Origin: Bacteroidota bacterium
GTDB taxonomy: Bacteria; Bacteroidota; Bacteroidia; Chitinophagales; Chitinophagaceae
Length of the DNA stretch: 64,000 bases
Assembly (NCBI GenBank): GCA_947476145.1
Contig: CANJPH010000002.1
Coordinates: 1 to 64,000 of the forward strand
Direction of reading: 5' to 3'
The stretch's first letter is position 1. The number at the start of each line of letters is the position of its first letter. The translations under genes were made by a program, and so were the position numbers. The notes beneath the pieces are model-generated. The model did not search any database and had not been told where the DNA came from. It worked only from the letters and a program-made list of their open reading frames with translations. Shown one piece after another: positions 24,065-32,582 of this stretch.

Positions 24065-24448
24065 GTGAAAAAAGCGGTTGTCATATTATTATTGGTATTG
24101 TATAGCGCCTCCACAATTGGAGCGACTATTAATATGCATTATTGCATGAATAAATTTGCAGGCTTTTCATTTAAGGAAGTTAAGAAAGATAAGTGTCCTA
24201 AGTGTGGAATGAAAAATACAGGATGTTGCAAGGACGAAAAAAAGCAAATTAAATTAACACTCGACCAGCAAAAAGCTGCCTATCAGGCAAGCTTTATTTT
24301 TCAGCCCATTGTTTTAGCAAATTCCTTTCAAATTTCTGCCATTCCGCTCGTTGCTACTTTTCAAAAACAAGGATGGATATCTACACATGCCCCTCCTTTA
24401 CTCTCGCATATTAACGTACAAGCATATTTTGCTAATTTTTTAATTTGA
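24065..24448 (+). CDS. HYC_CC_PP-family exported protein
   Basis: Start is GTG. The 127-residue product has a signal-like N-terminus (MKKAVVILLLVLYSASTIGATINMHYCMNKFAGF), CPKCGMKNTGCCKDEKK with CxxC and CC clusters, and a C-terminal HAPPLL. The HYC, CC and PP signatures define a small Bacteroidota family usually found beside TonB receptors and metal-resistance genes. The six cysteines and the His and Met residues suggest soft-metal binding, copper being the best guess. The next gene (52 bp on) is a TonB receptor with a metal-binding domain, which supports a joint role. Confidence 0.8.
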   Translation: MKKAVVILLLVLYSASTIGATINMHYCMNKFAGFSFKEVKKDKCPKCGMKNTGCCKDEKKQIKLTLDQQKAAYQASFIFQPIVLANSFQISAIPLVATFQKQGWISTHAPPLLSHINVQAYFANFLI

Positions 24449-24500
24449 TGCAATCAAAATAAATAGGCCATCTATTTTATTAATTGATTAATGCATTAAA

Positions 24501-27035
24501 ATGAAATTTCATAATTATATATTATTCCTTTGCTTAACATTGTTAAGTACAACATTAATTGCGCAGGACGCAAAAAATGAAAAATTTACTAGTACCATAT
24601 TTAAAGTTTATGGTGCTTGCGAGCAGTGTAAAGAAAGGATTGAGTTAGCCATTAAAATAAAAGGGGTTCGTATAGGCATTTGGAATGTGGAGACAAAAAT
24701 GCTCACACTTCAATATGATAGTACGGTGGTTAGCTTGGAAAAAATACAAAATAAAATCATAGCTGTAGGGCATGATTTGGAAACCAAAAAAACTAATGAT
24801 AAGGTTTATAAGGATTTGCCTGCTTGTTGTCATTATCGAGAAATAGATGAAGATGAAGTTAAAAGAGTAAAAGGATTAGTGCTTCAGGAAAATGCAAAGG
24901 GTAAATTTGAGCCCATGCCAAATGCCAGTGTTTATTGGCTAGGAACAGGTAAAGGAGTTGTAACCGATAGCTTAGGAGTGTTTGAAATAAATACCGATAC
25001 AAGTACACAAAAATTAGTAATTAGTTATACAGGGTTTAAGGCGGATACTTTAACGGTGGTTCATGCAAATGATTTAAAAGTAATCATGGCTTCTAGAGGA
25101 CAATTAAATGAGGTTACTATTTTTAGTAGACAGCTTGGAAGCTTTATTCCTTACTTAAATCCTATTCGGACCCAAGTGATGACGGGCACTGAATTATTAA
25201 AAGCGGCATGTTGTAATTTAAGTGAAAGTTTTGAAACCAATCCGTCCGTAGATGTTTCATATAATGATGCGGTAACGGGATCTAAGCAAATTCAAATGTT
25301 GGGATTAAGTGGAAATTATACACAACTTACGGTTGAAAATTTACCCGGACCTCGAGGTTTGGCAACACCACTTGGTTTAAATTCCATTGCCGGTCCTTGG
25401 ATAGAGAGTATTCAGTTAACAAAAGGGACAGGTTCGGTAGCCAATGGTTTTGAAAGTATCGCAGGCCAAATAAATGTGGAGTTAAAAAAACCAGAAAGCG
25501 CAGAAAAATTATTAGGTAATATTTATGTAAATGATCAGGGCAAAACAGATTTGAATTTAAATGTTGCTACTAAATTAAATGAAAAATGGGCCACCGCATT
25601 ATTGCTTCATGATAATTTCATGAATAATGCATTGGACATGAATATGGATGGATTTAAGGATATGCCCACTGGAAACACCTTTAGCTTAGTGAATAGGTAT
25701 AAGTACGATAATAGCAATGGAGTGCTTGCTCAGTTTGGGGTGAAAGTTTTAAACGACAAAAAATTAGGTGGGGAGACCTCCTTTAATGAAAACTCAGATA
25801 AGTATACCCAAAACCGATATGGCCTTGCTATTAATACTCAACGCTATGAATTATTTGGGAAAATGGGATATGTATTTCCTCAACAAAAATATAAAAGTAT
25901 TGGATTGCAATTTAATGCCAGTGATTATCAACAAGCTTCCTATTTTGGCACAACCAATTATAATGCAAAACAACAAAGTTTTTATACCAATTTAATTTAT
26001 CAATCTATTATCAATTCTACGATTCATAAATTTAGAACAGGTTTCAGTTTTCAATATGACAAATACAATGAAGATTATAATTTAAAAAGCTATGCACGCA
26101 AGGAAATAGTGCCTGGAACCTTTTTTGAATATACGTATACACCCAATGACAAATGGAGTATGGTGGCCGGAATAAGAGGGGATAACAATAATTTGTATGG
26201 AAGTTTTATTACGCCCCGCTTAAATATTAGATTCGAACCCATTACCGGTACGGTGTTTAGATTCAGTGCGGGCAAGGGACAAAGAACCGCTAATATTTTT
26301 GCTGAAAATAATAGCTTGTTTGTAAGTCAACGTAGTTTAATGATTATGGGACAAAATAAAAATGGAGCTTATTCTTTGAATCCAGAAATTTCCTGGAATA
26401 AAGGAATAAGTCTGGATCAAAAATTTAATTTATTTAATAATCCAGCAACCTTATCCTTGGATTATTTTAGAAATGATTTTGTGAATCAAGTAGTTATTGA
26501 TTTAGAATCGGCAAAAAAAATACATATTTACAACTTAGCCGGGAAGTCCTATTCAAATAGCTTTCAAGCGGAGGTAAATATGACACCTGTAACAAAACTA
26601 GATCTTAGAATTGCTTACAGATACTTTGATGTCAAGCAAACTTATAGTGGTAGTTTATTGGACCGACCATTTATTGCGAAACATCGCGCTTTTTTAAGTG
26701 TAGATTATGCAACGAGTAATGATTGGAAATTTAATTATACAGTTACCTTTAATGGAAAGAAAAGAATTGTAAATCCATATGAGTCTTATGTCTCTTTTAT
26801 TCCACCAACAAGTTCACCAAGCTATTATTTAATGAATGCGCAAGTAAGTAAAAGCTTTGGAATCAATAATCCAATGGATATTTATGTTGGCGTTGAAAAT
26901 ATCTCTAACTTTTTTCAGCAAAATACAATCATCTCGGCCGATGATCCATTTGGTCCCAACTTTGATGCCTCAATGATATGGGGGCCAGTAACAGGACGTA
27001 TGTTGTATTTGGGTTGGCGAATTAAAATTAAATAA
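24501..27035 (+). CDS. TonB-dependent receptor with N-terminal HMA domain
   Basis: The 844-residue outer-membrane protein has a signal peptide (to about 22) and an HMA metal-binding domain (about 30-95) with FKVYGACEQCKERIE (C40, C43). A loop ACCHYREI follows, then a carboxypeptidase-regulatory-like domain (about 120-200), a plug with MTGTELLKAACCNLSESFETNPSVDVSYNDAVTGSKQIQMLG, and a long beta-barrel. The cysteine pairs at both the N-terminus and the plug mark the metal-linked receptor group. Transport of copper or a copper-binding ligand is likely. With the HYC_CC_PP gene it forms a probable two-gene unit. Confidence 0.85.
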   Translation: MKFHNYILFLCLTLLSTTLIAQDAKNEKFTSTIFKVYGACEQCKERIELAIKIKGVRIGIWNVETKMLTLQYDSTVVSLEKIQNKIIAVGHDLETKKTNDKVYKDLPACCHYREIDEDEVKRVKGLVLQENAKGKFEPMPNASVYWLGTGKGVVTDSLGVFEINTDTSTQKLVISYTGFKADTLTVVHANDLKVIMASRGQLNEVTIFSRQLGSFIPYLNPIRTQVMTGTELLKAACCNLSESFETNPSVDVSYNDAVTGSKQIQMLGLSGNYTQLTVENLPGPRGLATPLGLNSIAGPWIESIQLTKGTGSVANGFESIAGQINVELKKPESAEKLLGNIYVNDQGKTDLNLNVATKLNEKWATALLLHDNFMNNALDMNMDGFKDMPTGNTFSLVNRYKYDNSNGVLAQFGVKVLNDKKLGGETSFNENSDKYTQNRYGLAINTQRYELFGKMGYVFPQQKYKSIGLQFNASDYQQASYFGTTNYNAKQQSFYTNLIYQSIINSTIHKFRTGFSFQYDKYNEDYNLKSYARKEIVPGTFFEYTYTPNDKWSMVAGIRGDNNNLYGSFITPRLNIRFEPITGTVFRFSAGKGQRTANIFAENNSLFVSQRSLMIMGQNKNGAYSLNPEISWNKGISLDQKFNLFNNPATLSLDYFRNDFVNQVVIDLESAKKIHIYNLAGKSYSNSFQAEVNMTPVTKLDLRIAYRYFDVKQTYSGSLLDRPFIAKHRAFLSVDYATSNDWKFNYTVTFNGKKRIVNPYESYVSFIPPTSSPSYYLMNAQVSKSFGINNPMDIYVGVENISNFFQQNTIISADDPFGPNFDASMIWGPVTGRMLYLGWRIKIK

Positions 27036-27052
27036 TTGAATAGCAGTGTATT

Positions 27053-27105
27053 AACGGTTAATAAATGGTAGATTGGGCAAATACAAATTTGGTAACCGTT
27101 AATAA
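27053..27105. repeat. Inverted repeat with duplicated GTTAATAA boxes before phnA-like gene
   Basis: AACGGTTA (27053-27060) and TAACCGTT (27093-27100) are perfect inverted repeats 32 bp apart. The octamer GTTAATAA occurs at 27057-27064 and 27098-27105. The second arm is 11 bp before the ATG at 27112. This looks like a pair of regulator half-sites rather than a terminator. Confidence 0.35.
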
Positions 27106-27111
27106 CATTCT

Positions 27112-27678
27112 ATGAAGTCCAGACTTTCCAACACCTTAAAAGATAGAGCCCAGGGCTTATGTGAACTTTGTGCAACCAACGAAGCCACTTGTGCATATGC
27201 AGTGAGTCCAAAGAACAGCGATGTAATTGAAAACGAAGTGGCATTGTGTGATCAATGTGTTTCCATACTTGAAGGTGCAGATGCAGGAAGTCATTGGCAA
27301 TGTTTAGCAGGCAGTATTTGGAATACGGAGCCTAGCGTTCAAGCATTAAGTTATAGAATTTTATATGGCGTAAAAGACCAAGAATGGGCAAATGAAATTA
27401 TGACATCTGTTGAGTTAGATGAAACCATAGTTACCTGGGCTGAATCTGCGTATCAGGTTGCTGCTAAACACCTAGATAGCAATGGAACTGTATTAGAAAA
27501 TGGCGACACCATTGTATTAACACAACAGCTTAATGTTAAAGGAGCCAACTTTATGGCACCCAAGGGGACCATTGTTAGAAAAATTAGATTGGTACCTGAT
27601 AATGCAGAGCAAGTAGAGGGAAAAGTAAATGGTGACACCATTGTGATCCTTACCAAATTTGTAAAAAAATCAGCGTAA
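27112..27678 (+). CDS. phnA: PhnA/YjdM-family zinc-ribbon protein
   Basis: The 188-residue cytosolic protein has an N-terminal zinc ribbon with two CxxC pairs (GLCELCATN at about 17-20 and ALCDQCVSI near 45). A C-terminal SH3-like domain contains ENGDTIVLTQQLNVKGANFMAPKGTIVRKIRLVPDNAEQVEGKVNGDTIVILTKFVKK. This is the PhnA (YjdM) layout; the name comes from phosphonate genes, but the protein is not required for phosphonate use and its role is unknown. It stands alone and is followed by a terminator. Confidence 0.85.
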   Translation: MKSRLSNTLKDRAQGLCELCATNEATCAYAVSPKNSDVIENEVALCDQCVSILEGADAGSHWQCLAGSIWNTEPSVQALSYRILYGVKDQEWANEIMTSVELDETIVTWAESAYQVAAKHLDSNGTVLENGDTIVLTQQLNVKGANFMAPKGTIVRKIRLVPDNAEQVEGKVNGDTIVILTKFVKKSA

Positions 27679-27701
27679 ATATTTTTTGTATAATTTTATT
27701 G

Positions 27702-27732
27702 AAACCAACTGAAAAATTAAGTGGTTTTTTTA
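27702..27732 (+). terminator. Intrinsic terminator after phnA-like gene
   Basis: AAACCAACT and AGTGGTTTTTTT pair with one bulged A, around an AAAAATTA-type loop, followed by seven T residues. Confidence 0.65.
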
Positions 27733-27772
27733 TTTCTTATAAATGGCTAACTTTATATAATATAATTATTTT

Positions 27773-28402
27773 ATGAGTGTAGCAGCTTCTTATAAGGCAT
27801 GGTCTGAAATTTACGATACCAATGACAATAAAACCCGCGACTTAGAAGGTGTTTCTTTAAAAGAAACTTTATCAAGTTTGTCGTTTGATCGTTGTTTGGA
27901 AATTGGTTGCGGTACGGGTAAAAATACTGTTTGGCTGGAGACAAAAGCTAATCATATTACTGCAGTTGATTTAAGTTTAGAAATGATTGAAAAAGCAAAA
28001 TCAAAAGTAAAAACACAAAATGTTTCTTTTGCTATTGCAGATATCAATGCTGATTGGAATTTTACTAATGAGCAGTATGACCTTGCTACTTTTAGTTTAG
28101 TACTAGAGCATATCCAAAATTTAGATGCTATTTTTGGAAAGCTCAGTAAGTGTATTCAGTCTAGCGGATATGTTTATATAGGTGAATTGCATCCATTTAA
28201 ACAATATGCAGGCTCCCAGGCAAGGTTTACTAATGAAGCTGGAGAGCAGCTAGTTGATTCATACACTCATCATTTATCTGATTTTACAAGTTTAGCTGCA
28301 AAGCAGGGATTTAATATTGTTTTGGTCAAAGAATATTTTGATGACAATAACAAATCTAATTTACCAAGAATTCTTACAATACTTTTTCAAAAGCAACCAT
28401 AA
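27773..28402 (+). CDS. Class I SAM-dependent methyltransferase
   Basis: The 209-residue cytosolic protein has FDRCLEIGCGTGKNTVWL (motif I), ITAVDLSLEMIEKAK (motif II), IADINADWNF, and YDLATFSLVLEHIQNL before a GYVYIGELHPF strand. It is a Methyltransf_11/25-type enzyme. Small-molecule methylation is likely; the substrate is not visible. The upstream terminator separates it from phnA. Confidence 0.8.
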   Translation: MSVAASYKAWSEIYDTNDNKTRDLEGVSLKETLSSLSFDRCLEIGCGTGKNTVWLETKANHITAVDLSLEMIEKAKSKVKTQNVSFAIADINADWNFTNEQYDLATFSLVLEHIQNLDAIFGKLSKCIQSSGYVYIGELHPFKQYAGSQARFTNEAGEQLVDSYTHHLSDFTSLAAKQGFNIVLVKEYFDDNNKSNLPRILTILFQKQP

Positions 28403-28479
28403 TCATTATTTACTTCGTTACGAAAAGATAGATGTCCGCTGCTTTATCTTTTGTATATTTATAAAAAAAATGTCGAGTC

Positions 28480-29433
28480 ATGAGTACCATTAAGATTATC
28501 AAAAACCGATCCGATATAGGTGCCGGAACCCGAGGTTCCGATATGGGCATTGATGCTATTGAAATTGCTGCCATTAATCAGGGAAACGATTTTTTCCATA
28601 AACATTTATTTCAGGATGTGGTAACGCATAATGAAACCATTTATAATAAGAACACCAATAACTTCGCAAAACGAATTGAACATGTTGTTGAACAATGTCA
28701 AAGAGTTTCGGACGCCGTTAGTGAAAATTTAACCCAAGGTTTTTTCCCTATTGTTTTATCAGGGGATCATTCTTCTGCTTTGGGAACCATTAGCGGCATT
28801 AAGGCTGCAAATCCTAATAAAACTTTAGGAGTCATTTGGATTGACGCGCATGCGGATATGCATTCTCCCTATACCTCGCCTTCTGGTAATATTCATGGTA
28901 TGCCTTTGGCTGCAGCGATGGGCATTGACAATTTGGATTGTAAAATAAATGAGCCTGGCGATATCACTACAGCGCATTGGAATAGTTTAAAAAATATTGG
29001 AAGCTTGGGTCCAAAATTAAAACCATCCCATTTAATTTATTTTGGAGTACGTGATTATGAAGAAGCAGAACAAAAAGCGATCGAAAAAAATAATATTCGA
29101 TTGGTGAAAGTGGAGGAGCTTAGATATCGTGGATTAGATATTTGCGTTAAAGAAGCCATTGGCAAATTATTAGATTGCGATCTTATCTATATTTCATTTG
29201 ATGTGGACTCCATGGATTGTGATAATATCTCTTATGGAACGGGTACTCCGGTTCCAAATGGTTTTTTACCTAACGAGGTAATGCAAATTATAGAAACATT
29301 GTTGGCAACGAATAAGGTTTGCTGCATTGAATTTACCGAAATCAATCCTTTGCTTGACAACAAGGGCAATAAAATGGCCGAAACAGCATTTCAAGTGCTA
29401 GATCATATCTGTACGAAGATACCATCTGTATAA
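28480..29433 (+). CDS. rocF: Arginase/formiminoglutamase-family hydrolase (arginase)
   Basis: The 317-residue protein has all manganese-binding motifs: SGDHSSALG (H97), WIDAHADMH (D122, H124, D126) and SFDVDSMD (D241, D243). Near the end CIEFTEINPLLD stands in for the usual VE-x-NP segment. Arginase hydrolyses arginine to ornithine and urea; the loop NIHGMPLAAAMG near 140 fits arginase rather than agmatinase. The next gene is 3 bp downstream at its earliest ATG but is unrelated in function. A DDAH-like hydrolase and a basic-amino-acid type permease lie 20 kb away. Confidence 0.85.
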   Translation: MSTIKIIKNRSDIGAGTRGSDMGIDAIEIAAINQGNDFFHKHLFQDVVTHNETIYNKNTNNFAKRIEHVVEQCQRVSDAVSENLTQGFFPIVLSGDHSSALGTISGIKAANPNKTLGVIWIDAHADMHSPYTSPSGNIHGMPLAAAMGIDNLDCKINEPGDITTAHWNSLKNIGSLGPKLKPSHLIYFGVRDYEEAEQKAIEKNNIRLVKVEELRYRGLDICVKEAIGKLLDCDLIYISFDVDSMDCDNISYGTGTPVPNGFLPNEVMQIIETLLATNKVCCIEFTEINPLLDNKGNKMAETAFQVLDHICTKIPSV

Positions 29434-29472
29434 AATATGAATACTTCATTTGCCTTTACCATAAATTCAACA

Positions 29473-31947
29473 ATGCTAAAGAAATACTTCGCGCGCGCTT
29501 TTAAAAATACTTTGCTTATTATTTTGCTTTTAAGCATTTTTGGTCAACTATCTGCCCAAAATCCGATCAGCAATGTAGATACGATTGCTGGCGAATTTGT
29601 AAAAGCCATTCGTAAAGACAAATCTGAAAAAATAACAGTTGAGACCAATAAATGGTATTATGCTGCTGGTGAAGACCTTTGGTTAAAGGCCTGGGTAACT
29701 AATAAGGTTTCCAATAAATTTTATGCGCATAGTCAAAATCTTTATGTTGATATTGTAGACGATAGGGACTCAACGGTTACTCAACTTTTATTAAATATTC
29801 CATCTGAACATACCGAAGGTTTTATTCGTTTGTCTGATTCATTGCCTGAAGGACATTATTGGCTAAGGGCGTTCACCAGCAATATGTTAAAAAAAGACAT
29901 CAATGCCATATTTATTAAGCCACTATATATTGTAAACGCTAAATATCCTTCTAAACTTAATTTAGAAAAACAGGCTGTATTGAATCAGCCAACTCCAAAA
30001 GCCGATACCATTGTTTCTTTTTATCCGGAAGGAGGTACTGTTGTGACTGGTGTGAATATGGTATTTGGAATTAAAGCAGTAAATGAATTGGGTAAACCAG
30101 TAAGTGTAAAAGGGTATATCACTGACAACACAGACAGTACTGCCATTACTTGGTTTAATACCCAAGCAAATTCTGGTTTAGGTAAAACCTCTTTTTTTGT
30201 TGGTGCGAACAAAGTTTACAAAGCCCATGTGCAGTTAGGGGGTAAGATTTTATACTATACAATTCCGATGAGTGACCAAGAGGGAACCCAGCTATCTATT
30301 GAAAAAGAAACACCCTTAAATCTTAAAGTAGTTATTGCACAAGGAGACGCTTTGTATAAAAAAGGCGTTAATACATATATCATAGGATTAAGCAAGGATA
30401 GTATTTGCTTTGCAGGAGTGGGTAAAGATATGTTTGAATTAAATATAACAAAATCTGATTTTCCTGCAGGCGAAGCAAAATTATTACTTGTAAATGACCA
30501 TCGAAAAATCTTAAGTGAACGTAGCATCTATATTCCCAATAGCAATATAAAAGTTTTAACTGATAAAACCGAATACAACGCGCGCGAAAAAGTGACCATG
30601 AATATTTATGTAGGAGATTCTGTTTTTCATCCAATGTTTTCTGCTCTATCTATTGCTGTTACGGATGATAGTATCGTAAAAGAGCCTATTTACCAAGATG
30701 GCCCCACCGTTATTTTGTCTGATACCAATGCCGCTTTAAATGATTTAATCATGCTTACAACAAAACCAAAGTATGCTGGCATGTATATTCATGAGATTAA
30801 CAATCAATTTCTTGATGCGGATAACCAAAAAAAAGATGAAATTGAATTTGAAACGATTGAGGGAACGGTGTTGAATAGAAAAAATGTGCCCGTAGTGAGT
30901 AGAGTTGTAACCCTATACACCAACTCAAAAATAAGTTTATTTGATACGGATACAACGAATGCACAGGGTAAATTTAGTTTTAAAATTCCTTTGCATTATG
31001 ATACCATTCCTTTTACAATACAGCTAACTAATTCAAGAGGCAACTTGGTCAATGAAAAAATTATAATAGATATACGCTCCCCTTTTCCAAAGCTATCTAC
31101 GCCCATTCAATTAAAGCAGAGGCTTACAGTACAACAATCCGAGTTGGTCACAAAATATAGAACTATAAAATTAGATAGTGTTATAGTGAGAAATGGAAAA
31201 GAGTGGTTAAAAGATGTGGTTGTGACTGCTTCTATTAAAGCAAAAAGTTATAATACAAGTAAACGTGTAAGTAATTTCTCGCAGATAATGACTGGAGAAA
31301 AATTACAATCAATGGTGGGATCCAATGCAAGTAACGCCATGCTAATGATTCCAGGATTACATTTGCGCGGTGGCTTTATAACACTTGGCGGTGTAAGATC
31401 TTTTGGAATAAGCGCAAAGGATGAGCCGCTTTTAATAGTAGATGGCATGATGGTGGCAGGCGGTAATGCGCCTACTGGTTTTGATGAGGATCCTTCTATT
31501 TTTCAAATGAGCCCTAGTCCCGTATTAGCTGAGTTGTCTAATATCCCAACAGATATCATTGATTTTATCGAAGTATTAAAAGGACCTGAAGCTGCATTTT
31601 ATGGCACGAGGTCAAGTAATGGGGTGATCATTGTAAATACACATCGAACATCAAATTTTAGAACAAGATTAGAAAATTACGGTACTATACAATATAATTC
31701 AAAATCATATCATTTAGCCCCTGACTTTATTGCCCCCGATTATGAAAATTTAATATTTAAATCAACTGTATTAAATGATAATCGACCAACTATTTATTGG
31801 AACGGTCATTTATATACAAATAAAAATGGCATGGCAACGGCATCTTTTTATACTGCCGATAGAAAAACGAGTTACACCGTAAAAATAACGGGCGTAACTG
31901 TTACGGGAGAAATTATTGATAAACAAATAAAGGTCAAACGAAATTAA
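29473..31947 (+). CDS. Exported multidomain protein with MG2-like, regulatory-like and TonB plug domains but no barrel
   Basis: I prefer the ATG at 29473, which gives signal peptide MLKKYFARAFKNTLLIILLL; the ATG at 29437 adds 12 residues. The 824-residue product has an MG2-like region with TNKWYYAAGEDLWLKAWVTNK. Further beta-sandwich repeats follow, then a carboxypeptidase-regulatory-like domain (EGTVLNRKNVPVVSRVVTLYT) and a TonB plug domain with GGVRSFGISAKDEPLLIVDG and VLKGPEAAFYGTRSSNGVIIVNT. It ends about 90 residues later in another beta-sandwich, so there is no room for a 22-strand barrel. It may bind a receptor or polymer at the cell surface; no activity can be assigned. Confidence 0.7.
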   Translation: MLKKYFARAFKNTLLIILLLSIFGQLSAQNPISNVDTIAGEFVKAIRKDKSEKITVETNKWYYAAGEDLWLKAWVTNKVSNKFYAHSQNLYVDIVDDRDSTVTQLLLNIPSEHTEGFIRLSDSLPEGHYWLRAFTSNMLKKDINAIFIKPLYIVNAKYPSKLNLEKQAVLNQPTPKADTIVSFYPEGGTVVTGVNMVFGIKAVNELGKPVSVKGYITDNTDSTAITWFNTQANSGLGKTSFFVGANKVYKAHVQLGGKILYYTIPMSDQEGTQLSIEKETPLNLKVVIAQGDALYKKGVNTYIIGLSKDSICFAGVGKDMFELNITKSDFPAGEAKLLLVNDHRKILSERSIYIPNSNIKVLTDKTEYNAREKVTMNIYVGDSVFHPMFSALSIAVTDDSIVKEPIYQDGPTVILSDTNAALNDLIMLTTKPKYAGMYIHEINNQFLDADNQKKDEIEFETIEGTVLNRKNVPVVSRVVTLYTNSKISLFDTDTTNAQGKFSFKIPLHYDTIPFTIQLTNSRGNLVNEKIIIDIRSPFPKLSTPIQLKQRLTVQQSELVTKYRTIKLDSVIVRNGKEWLKDVVVTASIKAKSYNTSKRVSNFSQIMTGEKLQSMVGSNASNAMLMIPGLHLRGGFITLGGVRSFGISAKDEPLLIVDGMMVAGGNAPTGFDEDPSIFQMSPSPVLAELSNIPTDIIDFIEVLKGPEAAFYGTRSSNGVIIVNTHRTSNFRTRLENYGTIQYNSKSYHLAPDFIAPDYENLIFKSTVLNDNRPTIYWNGHLYTNKNGMATASFYTADRKTSYTVKITGVTVTGEIIDKQIKVKRN

Positions 31948-32501
31948 CTTTTGGTTAAGCGACCTTTAAACTTATGTTTTCTTGGATGTGAAACCTTTGA
32001 TCTTGTTTGATAGTCACTACTAATAACACTTATATTCCCATCAACTTCTAACATAGCTAAGTCTACTTTTTGAATATCACGTGCTCCGTGCTCTCTCACT
32101 GCTGCTTCCAATTCCTCTATGGTAATTTCTGCTTTCTTACAGTTTTCCATATTAGCGACTCCATTATAAATTAGTAAAATTGTTTCACCTTGAATAATAT
32201 TATTTATTGCTTTACTGCTGTATAGTAGTTTCTTTAAAGTAAAATTTACCAAAAATAAAGAGCCCGCTGCTATCAATCCGCCATTCAATGAAGTGTCAGG
32301 TCCTACCATTGCATTTTGTACCGAGTTGCTTATTAATAAAATAAACACTAAGTCAATAACTGATAATTGCGCAAGCTCTTTTTTGCCAAATACGCGAATG
32401 GCAATGATCATAAATAAATAAACCAACACCGTTCTTAATATGATTTCTGCAATTGGGTTTTCAATAAGCATAAACCCTAAGTTCATTTTTAATAAAATCA
32501 T
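31944..32501 (-). CDS. DUF421/YetF-like membrane protein
   Basis: The 185-residue protein has three N-terminal membrane helices (about 18-90, including LRTVLVYLFMIIAIRVFGKKELAQLSVIDLVFILLISNSVQNAMVG). A cytosolic YetF-like domain follows, with LIYNGVANMENCKKAEITIEELEAAVREHGARDIQKVDLAMLEVDGNISVI. This is the standard DUF421 arrangement; function is unknown. Its stop codon overlaps the last four bases of the preceding convergent gene, so the two transcripts must overlap. Confidence 0.85.
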   Translation of the reverse strand: MILLKMNLGFMLIENPIAEIILRTVLVYLFMIIAIRVFGKKELAQLSVIDLVFILLISNSVQNAMVGPDTSLNGGLIAAGSLFLVNFTLKKLLYSSKAINNIIQGETILLIYNGVANMENCKKAEITIEELEAAVREHGARDIQKVDLAMLEVDGNISVISSDYQTRSKVSHPRKHKFKGRLTKS

Positions 32502-32582
32502 AATAAATCTATTTTAACCTTGAAATTAGCCTTTTCTTTCCCTTTTTATCTTAAATTCAATTACAATTTTAATAATCTTCCT

